Assembly: GCF_042676025.1 (NCBI RefSeq) | Contig: NZ_JBHTJP010000034.1 | Location: 62,001 to 126,000 of the forward strand | Reading direction: 5' to 3' | Length of the DNA stretch: 64,000 nucleotides | Source of the DNA: Salinimicrobium gaetbulicola | GTDB lineage: Bacteria; Bacteroidota; Bacteroidia; Flavobacteriales; Flavobacteriaceae | Shown: positions 43,019 through 51,362 of the stretch, piece by piece | Layout: the number at the start of each line of letters is the position of its first letter | How positions within the stretch are numbered: position 1 is the first letter of the stretch | Notes under the pieces: generated by a model | Told to the model about the DNA's origin: nothing | Databases searched by the model: none | The model's input: only the letters and a program-made list of their open reading frames with translations | Program-made: the position numbers and the translations under genes

Positions 43019-44560
43019 TTAGATCTTGTCAACCGCAACTTTCCATGTTGGATCTTCAAGGATATTAACCTCAATGATCTCATCAGCATTCTTAAGAAGG
43101 TTCTTACAATCACGGCTCAGGTGACGTAAATGCAATTTCTTACCTTGTTTCAGGTATCTTTCAGTCAATTTATTGACAGCTTCAATTCCGGACATATCTA
43201 CGATTCGGCTTTCAGAAAAATCAATGATCACCTCATCAGGATCGTTTAAAACATCAAATTTTTCACTAAAAGCAGTAGTACTTCCGAAGAAAAGTGGCCC
43301 ATAGATCTCATAATGTTTTACGCCTTTGTCATCCATAAATTTACGGGCACGTATACGTTTTGCGTTATCCCAGGCGAAGACCAACGCCGAAATGATCACT
43401 CCTACCAAAACAGCCAGGGCTAGGTTATGAAGGAAAATAGTCACTAATGTAACCAATACCATTACCAAAACATCAGATTTTGGCATCCTGCGGAAGGTGC
43501 GCAAACTTGCCCATTCAAAAGTTCCAATTGCAACCATGATCATAACTCCGGTAAGTGCCGCCATTGGTAATAATTCAATAATATCGGCAGCGAACATGAT
43601 AAATACCAGTAACATTACCGCAGCAACAATACCTGATAAACGAGCTCTTGCACCTGAAGAAACGTTGATCAAACTTTGCCCGATCATTGCACAACCTCCC
43701 ATTCCAGAAAACAATCCGGAAAGTACATTGGCAGTACCCTGCGCTACACATTCTTTATTTCCACGCCCACGGGTTTCTGTGATCTCATCAACGATATTCA
43801 AGGTAAGTAAACTTTCGATCAAGCCTACTCCCGCCATGATCGCGGCAAAAGGGAAGATGATGGCAAGGGTTTCCCATGTAAATGGAACCATAGGAATATG
43901 GAACGGCGGGAAACCACCCTGAATGGAAGCGATGTCCCCAACAGTTTTAGTCTCGATACCTGCAAAAACAACGATCCCGAATATCACCAGGATAGCCGCA
44001 AGAGAGGAAGGAAATGCTTTGGTTATTTTTGGAAGGCCCCAAATGATCAACATTGTGGTAAGAACAAGTCCTAACATAATAAACAGGTTAGAACCGGTCA
44101 TCCATGTCAACTCACCGGCTTCATTGACGGCCTTGAAATTATCAAGCTGTGACATGAATATTATAATTGCCAGTCCATTCACAAATCCGAAGATCACAGA
44201 ATGAGGCACCAACCGTATCAATTTTCCCAACTTCAGGACTCCTGCAAGTACCTGGATAATTCCGGCCAGTACTACGGACGCAAAGATATATTCGGGACCA
44301 TGTGAAATAGAAAGACCTACTATCACTACAGCTACCGCCCCTGTTGCACCAGAGATCATTCCTGGTCTACCTCCTAAAATAGAAGTAACGAGCCCCATTA
44401 CAAAAGCCGCATAGAGACCTGTTAACGGAGAAAGTCCGGCGATCATGGCAAAAGCTACCGCTTCAGGGATCAAAGCAAGGGCAACTGTCAGTCCTGCCAA
44501 CACTTCGGTCTTGTAATTCACTTTTTGAGAAAAATCGAAAAGATTAAAAAATTGTTTCAT
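43019..44560 (-). CDS. SulP-family anion transporter with STAS domain
   Basis: 513 residues from ATG 44560, the first Met before the SulP N-terminus (KQFFNLFDFSQKVN); a reading from 44602 adds 14 unlikely residues. About 12 membrane helices include the conserved AGLTVALALIPEAVAFAMIA and GLYAAFVMGL, ending with a STAS domain (about 400-510, VIIDFSESRIVDMSGIEAVN). It moves sulfate, bicarbonate or a similar anion; the substrate is not decided by sequence. It has its own promoter and terminator. Confidence 0.93.
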   Translation of the reverse strand: MKQFFNLFDFSQKVNYKTEVLAGLTVALALIPEAVAFAMIAGLSPLTGLYAAFVMGLVTSILGGRPGMISGATGAVAVVIVGLSISHGPEYIFASVVLAGIIQVLAGVLKLGKLIRLVPHSVIFGFVNGLAIIIFMSQLDNFKAVNEAGELTWMTGSNLFIMLGLVLTTMLIIWGLPKITKAFPSSLAAILVIFGIVVFAGIETKTVGDIASIQGGFPPFHIPMVPFTWETLAIIFPFAAIMAGVGLIESLLTLNIVDEITETRGRGNKECVAQGTANVLSGLFSGMGGCAMIGQSLINVSSGARARLSGIVAAVMLLVFIMFAADIIELLPMAALTGVMIMVAIGTFEWASLRTFRRMPKSDVLVMVLVTLVTIFLHNLALAVLVGVIISALVFAWDNAKRIRARKFMDDKGVKHYEIYGPLFFGSTTAFSEKFDVLNDPDEVIIDFSESRIVDMSGIEAVNKLTERYLKQGKKLHLRHLSRDCKNLLKNADEIIEVNILEDPTWKVAVDKI

Positions 44561-44642
44561 GTCTAATGGTCTATTTTTAAAGAGACTACATTTTGTGAAC
44601 ACAATATTTCCGAAGGAAAACCGGAGAAAGCACAGAAAAACA

Positions 44643-44657
44643 GCTCTTTATAAGAGC
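44643..44657. promoter_or_regulatory. Palindrome at the predicted SulP start of transcription
   Basis: GCTCTT-TAT-AAGAGC has exact 6-bp arms and lies 4-18 bases downstream of the -7 element at 44661-44668, where transcription should begin. A bound repressor here would block the promoter; alternatively it folds as a hairpin in the leader. Confidence 0.4.
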
Positions 44658-44660
44658 CGG

Positions 44661-44668
44661 CAAAACTA
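44661..44668 (-). promoter_or_regulatory. -7 element of the SulP gene (TAGTTTTG)
   Basis: On the minus strand TAGTTTTG matches TAnnTTTG exactly, about 100 bases upstream of the SulP ATG. The -33 region reads TTTTACC rather than a clear TTG. Confidence 0.5.
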
Positions 44669-44697
44669 CGCATTTTTTTTAGATGGTAAAACCTATG

Positions 44698-45129
44698 TCA
44701 GGTATGAGGCAATATACTATCAGCGAAAAGATGATTGATCTGCGGAAGTTCAAAGATCTGTTTGAAGTGATCTCGAAATAAAGGCTTTACAAAATAACCT
44801 ATCACCTGAGGATTATTTAAAGCTCTTTTTTGATCTTCTTGAAATATGGAGGAAGTAACGACCACCACAAATATATTTTTTGAGTAAGGTTTTGATTCTA
44901 GAATTCCCAGAAAATCCCAACCGTCAAGTACAGGCATATTGAGGTCAAGAATTAGCAAAACCGGAGTGTCAGGATCTTTTCGCTTATCAAGATATTTAAT
45001 GGCTTCCTTACCATTTTTACAAATAACAGGAGTACAATGTACCGTCTTTTGCAGACTATACTGTTCCAAGCGCGCGATTATCAAATCGTCTTCGGCGATT
45101 ACGACTTCAGCAGTTTTAAGCTTCGACAT
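44698..45129 (-). CDS. Stand-alone receiver-domain response regulator
   Basis: 143 residues, a single CheY-like receiver with no output domain. Acidic pair in VIAEDDLII, phosphoacceptor Asp in LILDLNMPVLDGW, Thr/Ser in VVVVTSSIF, Lys in FVKPLF. It overlaps the upstream PAS protein by 14 bases, so they are made together. Such short receivers act by protein contact or pass phosphate to a phosphotransfer protein. The partner protein has no kinase ATPase domain, so the source of phosphate is unclear. Confidence 0.92.
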   Translation of the reverse strand: MSKLKTAEVVIAEDDLIIARLEQYSLQKTVHCTPVICKNGKEAIKYLDKRKDPDTPVLLILDLNMPVLDGWDFLGILESKPYSKNIFVVVVTSSIFQEDQKRALNNPQVIGYFVKPLFRDHFKQIFELPQINHLFADSILPHT

Positions 45130-46993
45130 CTTCTGTTCTCCTTACAATTTTGGTTACTATACTATCTAACTCGTAGGTCGAGTCTTTGATAAGCTGTAAT
45201 ATTTCCTTTTGATCCATTTCCCGATTCAAAGGATCATCCATAAATTCAAGCAACCCCATTATACGTGCCAGGGGAGTTCGTACAATATGTGCCTGCTCCC
45301 AGGCGATTTCCTTTAGCACCTTGTTCTGAGCCTCAATAGCTTTCATCATTTCCCTGGACTCTGTAACGTCTAAGGTTGCTCCAACCATGCGAACGGCTTT
45401 CCCTTCAGCATTTCGAATGATATACGCCCGGTCTGTAACAAACCTTCTCCTGCTATTTCGAGGATAGATCTCATATTCTTCATGCCACATGGTGACTTCC
45501 GGGTTAGACAGAGCTCTATCCAAAGAGGCCTTCACCCTTTTCTGATCCTTGTGATCTACTATCTCATACCACGAATAGTCGGGCGAAGGAAGATCTTCCG
45601 AATCAGGTCCGATTATCTTCTCAAAAGCTTTGCTTCGTTCAATTTTATCTTCAATCATATCCCAATCCCAGATCATTTCCTGGGTCGCTTTCATGGCATA
45701 AGTAAAGCGTTTATTAGCAATTTTCAAAGCATTTTTTCGCTCAATTATTGAAGAAATGTCAATCGTTGCGCCCACAAGCCTTACGGCCTCTCCTTCTTTA
45801 TTGCGAATTATTTGGGCTCTATCTATGATATGAGCATATGTGCCATCCTTCCTTTTGAACCTATACTGACTTCTAATCTGGTCGCGAGCGGGATCATTAA
45901 GTGTATTTTTTAAAAGTGTTTTAAGATCGTCTAATTCATCCGGATGAATATTTTCTCCCCATTGGGTGAGTTGTTGCAGATCTTTTTTCTCATATCCGAA
46001 ATGTCTTTCATTGTCCCTGAAAAACCTTTCAATCGCATTGGTTTTAAGATTCCATTCATAAATAAGATCTCCACTGGCCGAAGTGGCGAGCCTGTAACGC
46101 TCATTTAGTTCTTCGATTTCATCGGTTTTATTGATAAGATCTGTGATCTCCTTCGTATTAAGGACAATACCTGCAAAAGTGGGATCATTCAGCCTATTCC
46201 TCATTTGGGATTGAAACCATTTGTAATTTCCTAGGGAATCTGCGCATCTGTAGGGGGCTATGAACGAAGTTTCCTTTGTTTTATTCTCCTCAAAAAACGC
46301 AACCACCCGCTCTTTATCTTCAGGATGTATGTATTCAAAAGCATTTTTTCCTATAAGTTCCTCAACCGGGACTCCAAGAATCTTTTCTGATGATTCACCA
46401 ACAAACTTAATGGTCCCTTCCTTATCCAGCACTGCACATAAATCAAAGGATCCCTTAATAAGAGTTTTGTATTTTTCCTCTACAGGCGTTATCATTTCAC
46501 TCCTATTAACCTCGGAATCTGGATCGATCTTAACCGGTTCCCTGGTTAAATCTGTACTATCAGCGGCTAAAGAGCAATTCTTTTCTTTTGCCAGAACTTC
46601 TGAGGTCTTATCAAAAATAGTGTGCAAAATAAATTTCACTTCATTTCCGCTCTCATCAGATATGGGAATATTCTCCACGCTACAGAACCTTTTCTCATTT
46701 TGACCGGTAACCGGATTATAAATGTCATACCGCGAGGCACCCATGCAGTGGGTATGACCCGTTTCCCTGGTCTTTTTTAGCAGGTCAATGAAGATTTGCG
46801 GATCATCAGTAGGCCTGCTGGGGTCCTGAAGAAATATTTCGGGAATGACACAACCAATAAGATCTTCTTTCTTTCTGCCGATTACCTCACAATATCCGGA
46901 AGTAACATCTTTGACCACGAAGCTATCTTCGACCGGTTCAAGAAGTAAACTGGGAATGGTAAGTAAATTAAATATTTGTTGATAATCGATCAT
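45116..46993 (-). CDS. Multi-PAS protein ending in a HisKA-like helix without ATPase domain
   Basis: 625 residues, no membrane helix. Four or more PAS domains (about 10-125, 170-290, 300-420, 425-550); the last two exits are nearly identical (AQIIRNKEGEAVRLVGATID and AYIIRNAEGKAVRMVGATLD), an internal duplication. The C-terminal 70 residues form a dimerisation helix with EQAHIVRTPLARIMG in place of the usual H-E-x-x-x-P box, then it stops. There is no N-, G1- or G2-box. It overlaps the receiver gene downstream. It may sense a signal and present a His to another kinase, or regulate a partner by dimerising. Confidence 0.88.
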   Translation of the reverse strand: MIDYQQIFNLLTIPSLLLEPVEDSFVVKDVTSGYCEVIGRKKEDLIGCVIPEIFLQDPSRPTDDPQIFIDLLKKTRETGHTHCMGASRYDIYNPVTGQNEKRFCSVENIPISDESGNEVKFILHTIFDKTSEVLAKEKNCSLAADSTDLTREPVKIDPDSEVNRSEMITPVEEKYKTLIKGSFDLCAVLDKEGTIKFVGESSEKILGVPVEELIGKNAFEYIHPEDKERVVAFFEENKTKETSFIAPYRCADSLGNYKWFQSQMRNRLNDPTFAGIVLNTKEITDLINKTDEIEELNERYRLATSASGDLIYEWNLKTNAIERFFRDNERHFGYEKKDLQQLTQWGENIHPDELDDLKTLLKNTLNDPARDQIRSQYRFKRKDGTYAHIIDRAQIIRNKEGEAVRLVGATIDISSIIERKNALKIANKRFTYAMKATQEMIWDWDMIEDKIERSKAFEKIIGPDSEDLPSPDYSWYEIVDHKDQKRVKASLDRALSNPEVTMWHEEYEIYPRNSRRRFVTDRAYIIRNAEGKAVRMVGATLDVTESREMMKAIEAQNKVLKEIAWEQAHIVRTPLARIMGLLEFMDDPLNREMDQKEILQLIKDSTYELDSIVTKIVRRTEDVEA

Positions 46994-47174
46994 ATTAACT
47001 CTATAAAGAAAACCTGATGAACTGATATTTTTTGCTAATTAAAAAAAGAAAAATGACATTTTAACTGTTTTTTATGTTTTTTATCGATTCAATAACAATG
47101 AAAAGCTAATTTTTGTAGTATTTTTCTTACAATTTAATATTTGATACCTTTTTAAAAAATGGAAAATTACAACC

Positions 47175-47405
47175 TCATACCTCTTTAACGGTGATAATTT
47201 TCACCGGGCATGCCTTGGCGGCCGCTTCTGAGTTTTCAAGAATACTGTGATCAGGAGATTTAAGGGTATGAAAGCCCTTTTTATCAATAGCTTTTAAAAG
47301 CACCGATTTTCCATCCTTTTTGGACATCTGAAATTGTTCAGGTGCTAACTCAACACAGTAATTGCAACCTATGCATTTGTTGCGCTGTAAGGTAATTACC
47401 ACCAT
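47175..47405 (-). CDS. Ferredoxin-like iron-sulfur protein
   Basis: 76 residues. C11-x-x-C14-x-x-C17 near the start and C66-P near the end form one cubane cluster site, [4Fe-4S] with the standard CxxCxxC...CP spacing. There is no second cluster. Its ATG shares one base with the stop of the U32 gene (TAATG), so it is probably the electron donor or partner of that protein, which belongs to a tRNA-hydroxylating group. This link is inference. Confidence 0.9.
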   Translation of the reverse strand: MVVITLQRNKCIGCNYCVELAPEQFQMSKKDGKSVLLKAIDKKGFHTLKSPDHSILENSEAAAKACPVKIITVKEV

Positions 47406-48649
47406 TACGCTTCCACCAGTTTATACAGTTTATCTGAAAGCCGTATCCTGAAAGGTAACTTTATGGTACAGCTATCCCCTTTTGTAGCTTTTTCAGATAA
47501 TTGATCATTTACATACATTTCCTCTAAAGAAATCTCCTTTGCCCCCGTTGTAGGCCCGGTCACCAGGATCTTATCACCTACTTTTATATCATAAGCTTCT
47601 ATCTGGAACTCTGCTATTCCGGCCTTCGGAAAGTAATGCATTCCTTTTCCTACGTATACTTTCTTTTGAGTAGCCTGTGAACCCGAAGTTTTACTCCATT
47701 CCCCCATTTTCTGTCCCAGGTAGTAACCGCTCCAAAAACCACGGTTATACACGGTGCTTAACCTTTCCATCCACTCCTCTACCTTTTCTTCGGAATAGGT
47801 TCCATCATACCAGGAATCAATTGCTTCTCTGTACGCCTTTGTCACTGTAGCCACATATTCCGGTGCCCTGCCACGTCCTTCGATCTTAAGCACCTGCACC
47901 CCTGCTTCCATCACTTCATCTAAAAAGTTAATAGTACACAGGTCTTTTGGAGACATCATATACTCATTATCGATCTCTATTTCAAATCCCGATTCCTGAT
48001 CGATCACCGTATATTTTTTGCGGCAATTTTGCTTACAAGCACCCCTATTGGCCGAAGAATTATGAGAATGAAGGCTCAAATAGCATTTTCCCGAAACCGC
48101 CATGCAAAGAGCACCATGTCCAAAAATCTCTATCTTCACAAGTTCTCCTGAAGGTCCTTTGATCTGCTCTTTTTCGATCTGCTCAGTGATCTTCCTCACC
48201 TGGCGCAAGCTCAATTCCCTGGAAAGCACCATAGTTTCAGCAAAAAGGCTATAAAACTTGACTGTTTCAATATTGGTAATGTTCAGCTGGGTGGAAATAT
48301 GGATATCGATGCCCATACTACGTGCCGAAGCTATCACAGCCTGATCTGAAGCTATAACTGCGGTAACACCGGCCTCTTTTGCCGCCGAAAGCAAGGCTTT
48401 GATCAAAGAAAGGTCATGATCATAAATAATGGTGTTCAGTGTAAGGTAAGTTCGAACATTTTTCTCCTCGCATTTCCTGACTATTTCAGGAAGATCATCC
48501 ATGGTAAAATTGATCGAAGCTCTTGCTCTCATATTCAATTGCTCCACCCCAAAATATACAGAATCTGCTCCGTTTTCCAGGGCAGCCTGCAGGGATTCAA
48601 AATTTCCAGCGGGTGCCATCAATTCCATTCTATCCATTCTTTTCGTCAT
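47405..48649 (-). CDS. Peptidase U32 family protein, TrhP/YegQ-like
   Basis: 414 residues. The N-terminal TIM-barrel-like domain starts ELMAPAGNFESLQAALENGA. The U32 signature is present: EIFGHGALCMAVSGKCYLS, followed by further Cys in GACKQNCRKKY, which bind iron-sulfur in this family. The TrhP group makes 5-hydroxyuridine at U34 of tRNA using prephenate as oxygen source; RlhA-type relatives act on 23S rRNA. The length (about 410-450) and the adjacent ferredoxin fit TrhP best. The exact target is inferred. Starts at residues 5 or 8 are also possible. Confidence 0.87.
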   Translation of the reverse strand: MTKRMDRMELMAPAGNFESLQAALENGADSVYFGVEQLNMRARASINFTMDDLPEIVRKCEEKNVRTYLTLNTIIYDHDLSLIKALLSAAKEAGVTAVIASDQAVIASARSMGIDIHISTQLNITNIETVKFYSLFAETMVLSRELSLRQVRKITEQIEKEQIKGPSGELVKIEIFGHGALCMAVSGKCYLSLHSHNSSANRGACKQNCRKKYTVIDQESGFEIEIDNEYMMSPKDLCTINFLDEVMEAGVQVLKIEGRGRAPEYVATVTKAYREAIDSWYDGTYSEEKVEEWMERLSTVYNRGFWSGYYLGQKMGEWSKTSGSQATQKKVYVGKGMHYFPKAGIAEFQIEAYDIKVGDKILVTGPTTGAKEISLEEMYVNDQLSEKATKGDSCTIKLPFRIRLSDKLYKLVEA

Positions 48650-48871
48650 AATTTTCTTTCAGTTTTGAGTACACAAAATTGCCATGGCAGCTATCTCCCA
48701 TGGTTTTTTCAGCAGTACAAAGAAAATGAGTTCTCCTCCGGTAGAATATGATACATATCAGAATCTGGATATTTAGATCCTAAAAAATAAGGAGACAGAT
48801 ACACTTGTGATTTAGGTCATAAATAAGCCTCTCCAGGTATACGTTCTTTGTCCATATTTAGAAACTTACCC

Positions 48872-49837
48872 ATGAACGATACATTAGATATTTCAACATT
48901 ACCGGCAGGACATCCTGTAAGTATATATTTTGATGAAAAGGAATTGATTCAAAAATTGGCCAATGAATTAGTGGATACAGATCCAACCCATGAAAGTCAG
49001 AAGTACTATAATATTTTCAATCAACTTCAAAGTATTGAGCGCAGGTTTGAAAGAAAGGAAAACCAGCTCTTTCCTATGCTGGAAAAAAAAGGATGGAACG
49101 GTCCTTCCCAGGGAATGTGGTCTTTTCACGATAACCTTCGGGAACAATTCAGATTGCTCAGGAAGAAGCTGGAAGACAGGGACTTTGACCAGGTTAAAGC
49201 CGATACTACATTTTTGATAAGTGGTATTTTTCGGCTATTGCTTACAGAAGAAAGCGTTCTTTTCCCCAACTCCATGAAATTATTAACAGAAGAAGACTGG
49301 ATAAATGTTAGAAAAGGTGAAGAAGAGATAGGCTGGATGCTCCCAGAAGTTCCAGAATCTTTCCCTGAAGAAAAGTATATTCATCCAAGCCAGGATCACA
49401 CCAAAAGAGATCTTTCATTTTCACTGGAGAACACCTCACATTATGATGAGGGATATATGACCGTTGAACAGGTCAACCTAATGTTAAGGACCATGCCACT
49501 TGACCTTACATATGTTGATGAAAATGATAAGGTCATTTTCTACAATCGCGGAGAAGAAAGGGTTTTTCCCAGAAGTGCCGGGATCATAGGCCGCGAAGTC
49601 AGGTTCTGTCATCCTCCAAAAAGCGTGGGTACGGTATTAAGGATCCTCGAGGAATTTAAAAAGGGAACAAAGAACGAAGCCTCCTTTTGGATCAATTTTA
49701 AAGGCAGATTAATTTACATACGTTACTTCGCAGTTCGTGATGAGCATAAACAATATAAAGGAGTGATAGAGATGTCACAGGACATCACAGATATAAAAAA
49801 TATTGATGGTGAAAAGCGGCTTTTAGAGTGGAATTAA
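48872..49837 (+). CDS. DUF438/hemerythrin-like protein with C-terminal PAS domain
   Basis: 321 residues from ATG 48872; a TTG at 48848 would add 8 residues. The N-terminal half is a helical hemerythrin-like bundle with candidate iron ligands H (PAGHPVSIYFDE), E in RRFERKENQLFP, H in WSFHDNLREQ and E in TEESVLFP. The C-terminal half is a PAS domain of the group found in DUF438 proteins (LTYVDENDKVIFYN, RVFPRSAGIIGREVRFCHPP). It may sense oxygen, nitric oxide or redox state. No enzyme is fused to it. Upstream and divergent is the U32/ferredoxin pair. Confidence 0.85.
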   Translation: MNDTLDISTLPAGHPVSIYFDEKELIQKLANELVDTDPTHESQKYYNIFNQLQSIERRFERKENQLFPMLEKKGWNGPSQGMWSFHDNLREQFRLLRKKLEDRDFDQVKADTTFLISGIFRLLLTEESVLFPNSMKLLTEEDWINVRKGEEEIGWMLPEVPESFPEEKYIHPSQDHTKRDLSFSLENTSHYDEGYMTVEQVNLMLRTMPLDLTYVDENDKVIFYNRGEERVFPRSAGIIGREVRFCHPPKSVGTVLRILEEFKKGTKNEASFWINFKGRLIYIRYFAVRDEHKQYKGVIEMSQDITDIKNIDGEKRLLEWN

Positions 49838-49938
49838 TTGACAGGTAAACCGCAAATCAGGCGTTATTCAGTGATATTATGGTTTTCCGTAATGGAATCA
49901 ATTGTATTTATAGTAAGTTTACATTATAAGATTCTAAA

Positions 49939-50076
49939 ATGATGACAATTTTCGGTTTGTTATTGGCAGTCACTTCCCTTGTAGTAGTAATAATCCTGCT
50001 GGTAAAACACAGAAAGCAGAACAAGATGCTCAAAAAAGAAATTGAGTTGTTCAAGGATCTCAACGAAGACCTTTAA
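49939..50076 (+). CDS. Small membrane protein (45 aa)
   Basis: ATG at 49939, TAA at 50074-50076. It reads MMTIFGLLLAVTSLVVVIIL, a single membrane helix, then a basic and helical tail (KHRKQNKMLKKEIELFKDLN). The tail has heptad spacing, so it may pair as a coiled coil. It lies 100 bases after the hemerythrin gene on the same strand and faces the decayed gene. Not recognised. Confidence 0.6.
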   Translation: MMTIFGLLLAVTSLVVVIILLVKHRKQNKMLKKEIELFKDLNEDL

Positions 50077-50089
50077 GCAAGCTATTTTC

Positions 50090-50351
50090 TTAAATGCTTT
50101 CGGTTTCTTTAAAGGTAGTCCTTGCCTTTTCAGAATTTGGAAATTCTTTGACTGCGTAATTCTTACCCCAAAGCATCTTCCAATCACATATAAAAAGCTT
50201 CTGTCCGAATAGTCAGGTACAGGGATCTTTTTCGGAAGCTTAAATTCTTTTTCACTTAAGGTTGCGTCTACTTCCGTTGTAAGATCGCTTAGCTTCTTAT
50301 CTTATTGTTGGTCATTAAAAGGATCATATTTTGATCTTCGTAACACGCCTT
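50090..50351 (-). pseudogene. Decayed gene with nonsense and frameshift lesions
   Basis: On the minus strand three pieces of protein-like sequence follow each other in changing frames. The first reads VLRRSKYDPFNDQQ to a TAA that may come from CAA; the second, directly in frame, reads KKLSDLTTEVDATLSEKEFK, then LPKKIPVPDYSDRSFLYVIG; the third, in another frame, reads KMLWGKNYAVKEFPNSEKAR and TTFKETESI to a TAA at 50090-50092. Together they suggest the C-terminal end of one gene broken by a nonsense codon and a frameshift. The family is not recognised. An alternative upstream frame (CYEDQNMILLMTNNKIR) is possible. Confidence 0.5.
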
Positions 50352-50398
50352 CAATACATTTTTGTTACATTTAAAGAAATCAACCAAATTCCGCACAA

Positions 50399-50989
50399 AT
50401 GAAGAAATTCCTAAAATTCGCTTTACTGGTGTTTTTCCCGGCTGTAGTTTCAGCTCAATCGAAGATCTTACCGGCCGACGTTCAAATTAAGACTGCAGTG
50501 CTTGCCGCACCTGAGGATCAACGAGAAACAGCAACTGTTTTTGGGTACGATGCCCAGGGTAAATTTACCAAACTTAGAAAAGGATCCGGAAACCTCATTT
50601 GTATTGCTGATGATCCTGATAAGGACGGAGTAAGAGTTTCCTGCTATTCGAAAAAACTCGAACCTTTTATTGCCCGCGGAAGAGAACTATCTGCTGAAGG
50701 TAAATCGGAGATGGAGAAACGTGAAATTCGTCAGAACGAAGTGGAATCAGGAAAACTACAAATGCCTGATGCTCCCAGTATGATGTATCTCTTGAGCGGT
50801 TCTGCTGAAAATTACGATGTTACTACCGGGGAGCTTAAAGACGGAAACTTCAGGTATGTGATCTATATTCCTTACGCTACGGCAGAATCAACAGGATTAC
50901 CTGAAAAACCTTTTGCTCCTGGCATGCCGTGGATCATGGATCCGGGTACGCACAGGGCTCATATTATGGTCACACCTCCTACAAAATAG
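50399..50989 (+). CDS. Secreted hypothetical protein
   Basis: 196 residues with a Sec signal (KKFLKFALLVFFPAVVSAQ). The mature part has two Cys (LICIADDPD, VSCYSKK) that may form a disulfide and the segments TATVFGYDAQGKFTKLRKGS and APGMPWIMDPGTHRAHIMVT. The sequence looks like a compact beta-rich periplasmic domain. I know similar sequences only as uncharacterised proteins. It is a single gene; the next small gene follows after 56 bases. Confidence 0.78.
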   Translation: MKKFLKFALLVFFPAVVSAQSKILPADVQIKTAVLAAPEDQRETATVFGYDAQGKFTKLRKGSGNLICIADDPDKDGVRVSCYSKKLEPFIARGRELSAEGKSEMEKREIRQNEVESGKLQMPDAPSMMYLLSGSAENYDVTTGELKDGNFRYVIYIPYATAESTGLPEKPFAPGMPWIMDPGTHRAHIMVTPPTK

Positions 50990-51045
50990 CGGCACTGTAA
51001 AAAATTCAAAGAAAATTCCGTATCTTAAATGTTCAATTTTGGACC

Positions 51046-51177
51046 ATGAGAGAGATACAGCCAAGTGAAAATAGCGCTGACAGGAAGGCATCCTATGAAA
51101 CTTCAGAAGAAGTTTTACTCGGCTTAATTAAAGCCTTTTCCGATTTTCAACGGGCTGTTGAAGATGCTCGTGAATAG
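51046..51177 (+). CDS. Small acidic protein (43 aa)
   Basis: ATG at 51046, TAG at 51175-51177. It reads MREIQPSENSADRKASYETS and then a helix (EEVLLGLIKAFSDFQRAVED). It is soluble, charged and amphipathic at the end. It lies 56 bases after the secreted protein on the same strand. The composition is protein-like, but its length leaves doubt. Confidence 0.45.
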   Translation: MREIQPSENSADRKASYETSEEVLLGLIKAFSDFQRAVEDARE

Positions 51178-51362
51178 TTATTTTAAAAGGAAAAATTATC
51201 AGCCTTTAAAAGGTCACTTTCACTCCGGAATCTTTCCGAAGAAATTAATCTATCCACACTCAAACGCCGTTTAAACAGCACATTAACAATAACTTAACCT
51301 CAAGAGTCTTTGCAAACTGGTGTTTTCTTCTGAAATTGTTTGATCTCCCAAGAAATGACAGG

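Noticed and set aside
45116..46993. Truncated kinase by frameshift
   Set aside because: The downstream sequence encodes the receiver directly, with no trace of ATPase motifs in any frame, so the short form seems genuine.
49960..50187. A 75-codon open frame on the minus strand
   Set aside because: It fuses the out-of-frame end of a decayed gene with the complement of the 45-residue peptide gene; it does not read as a protein in its second half.
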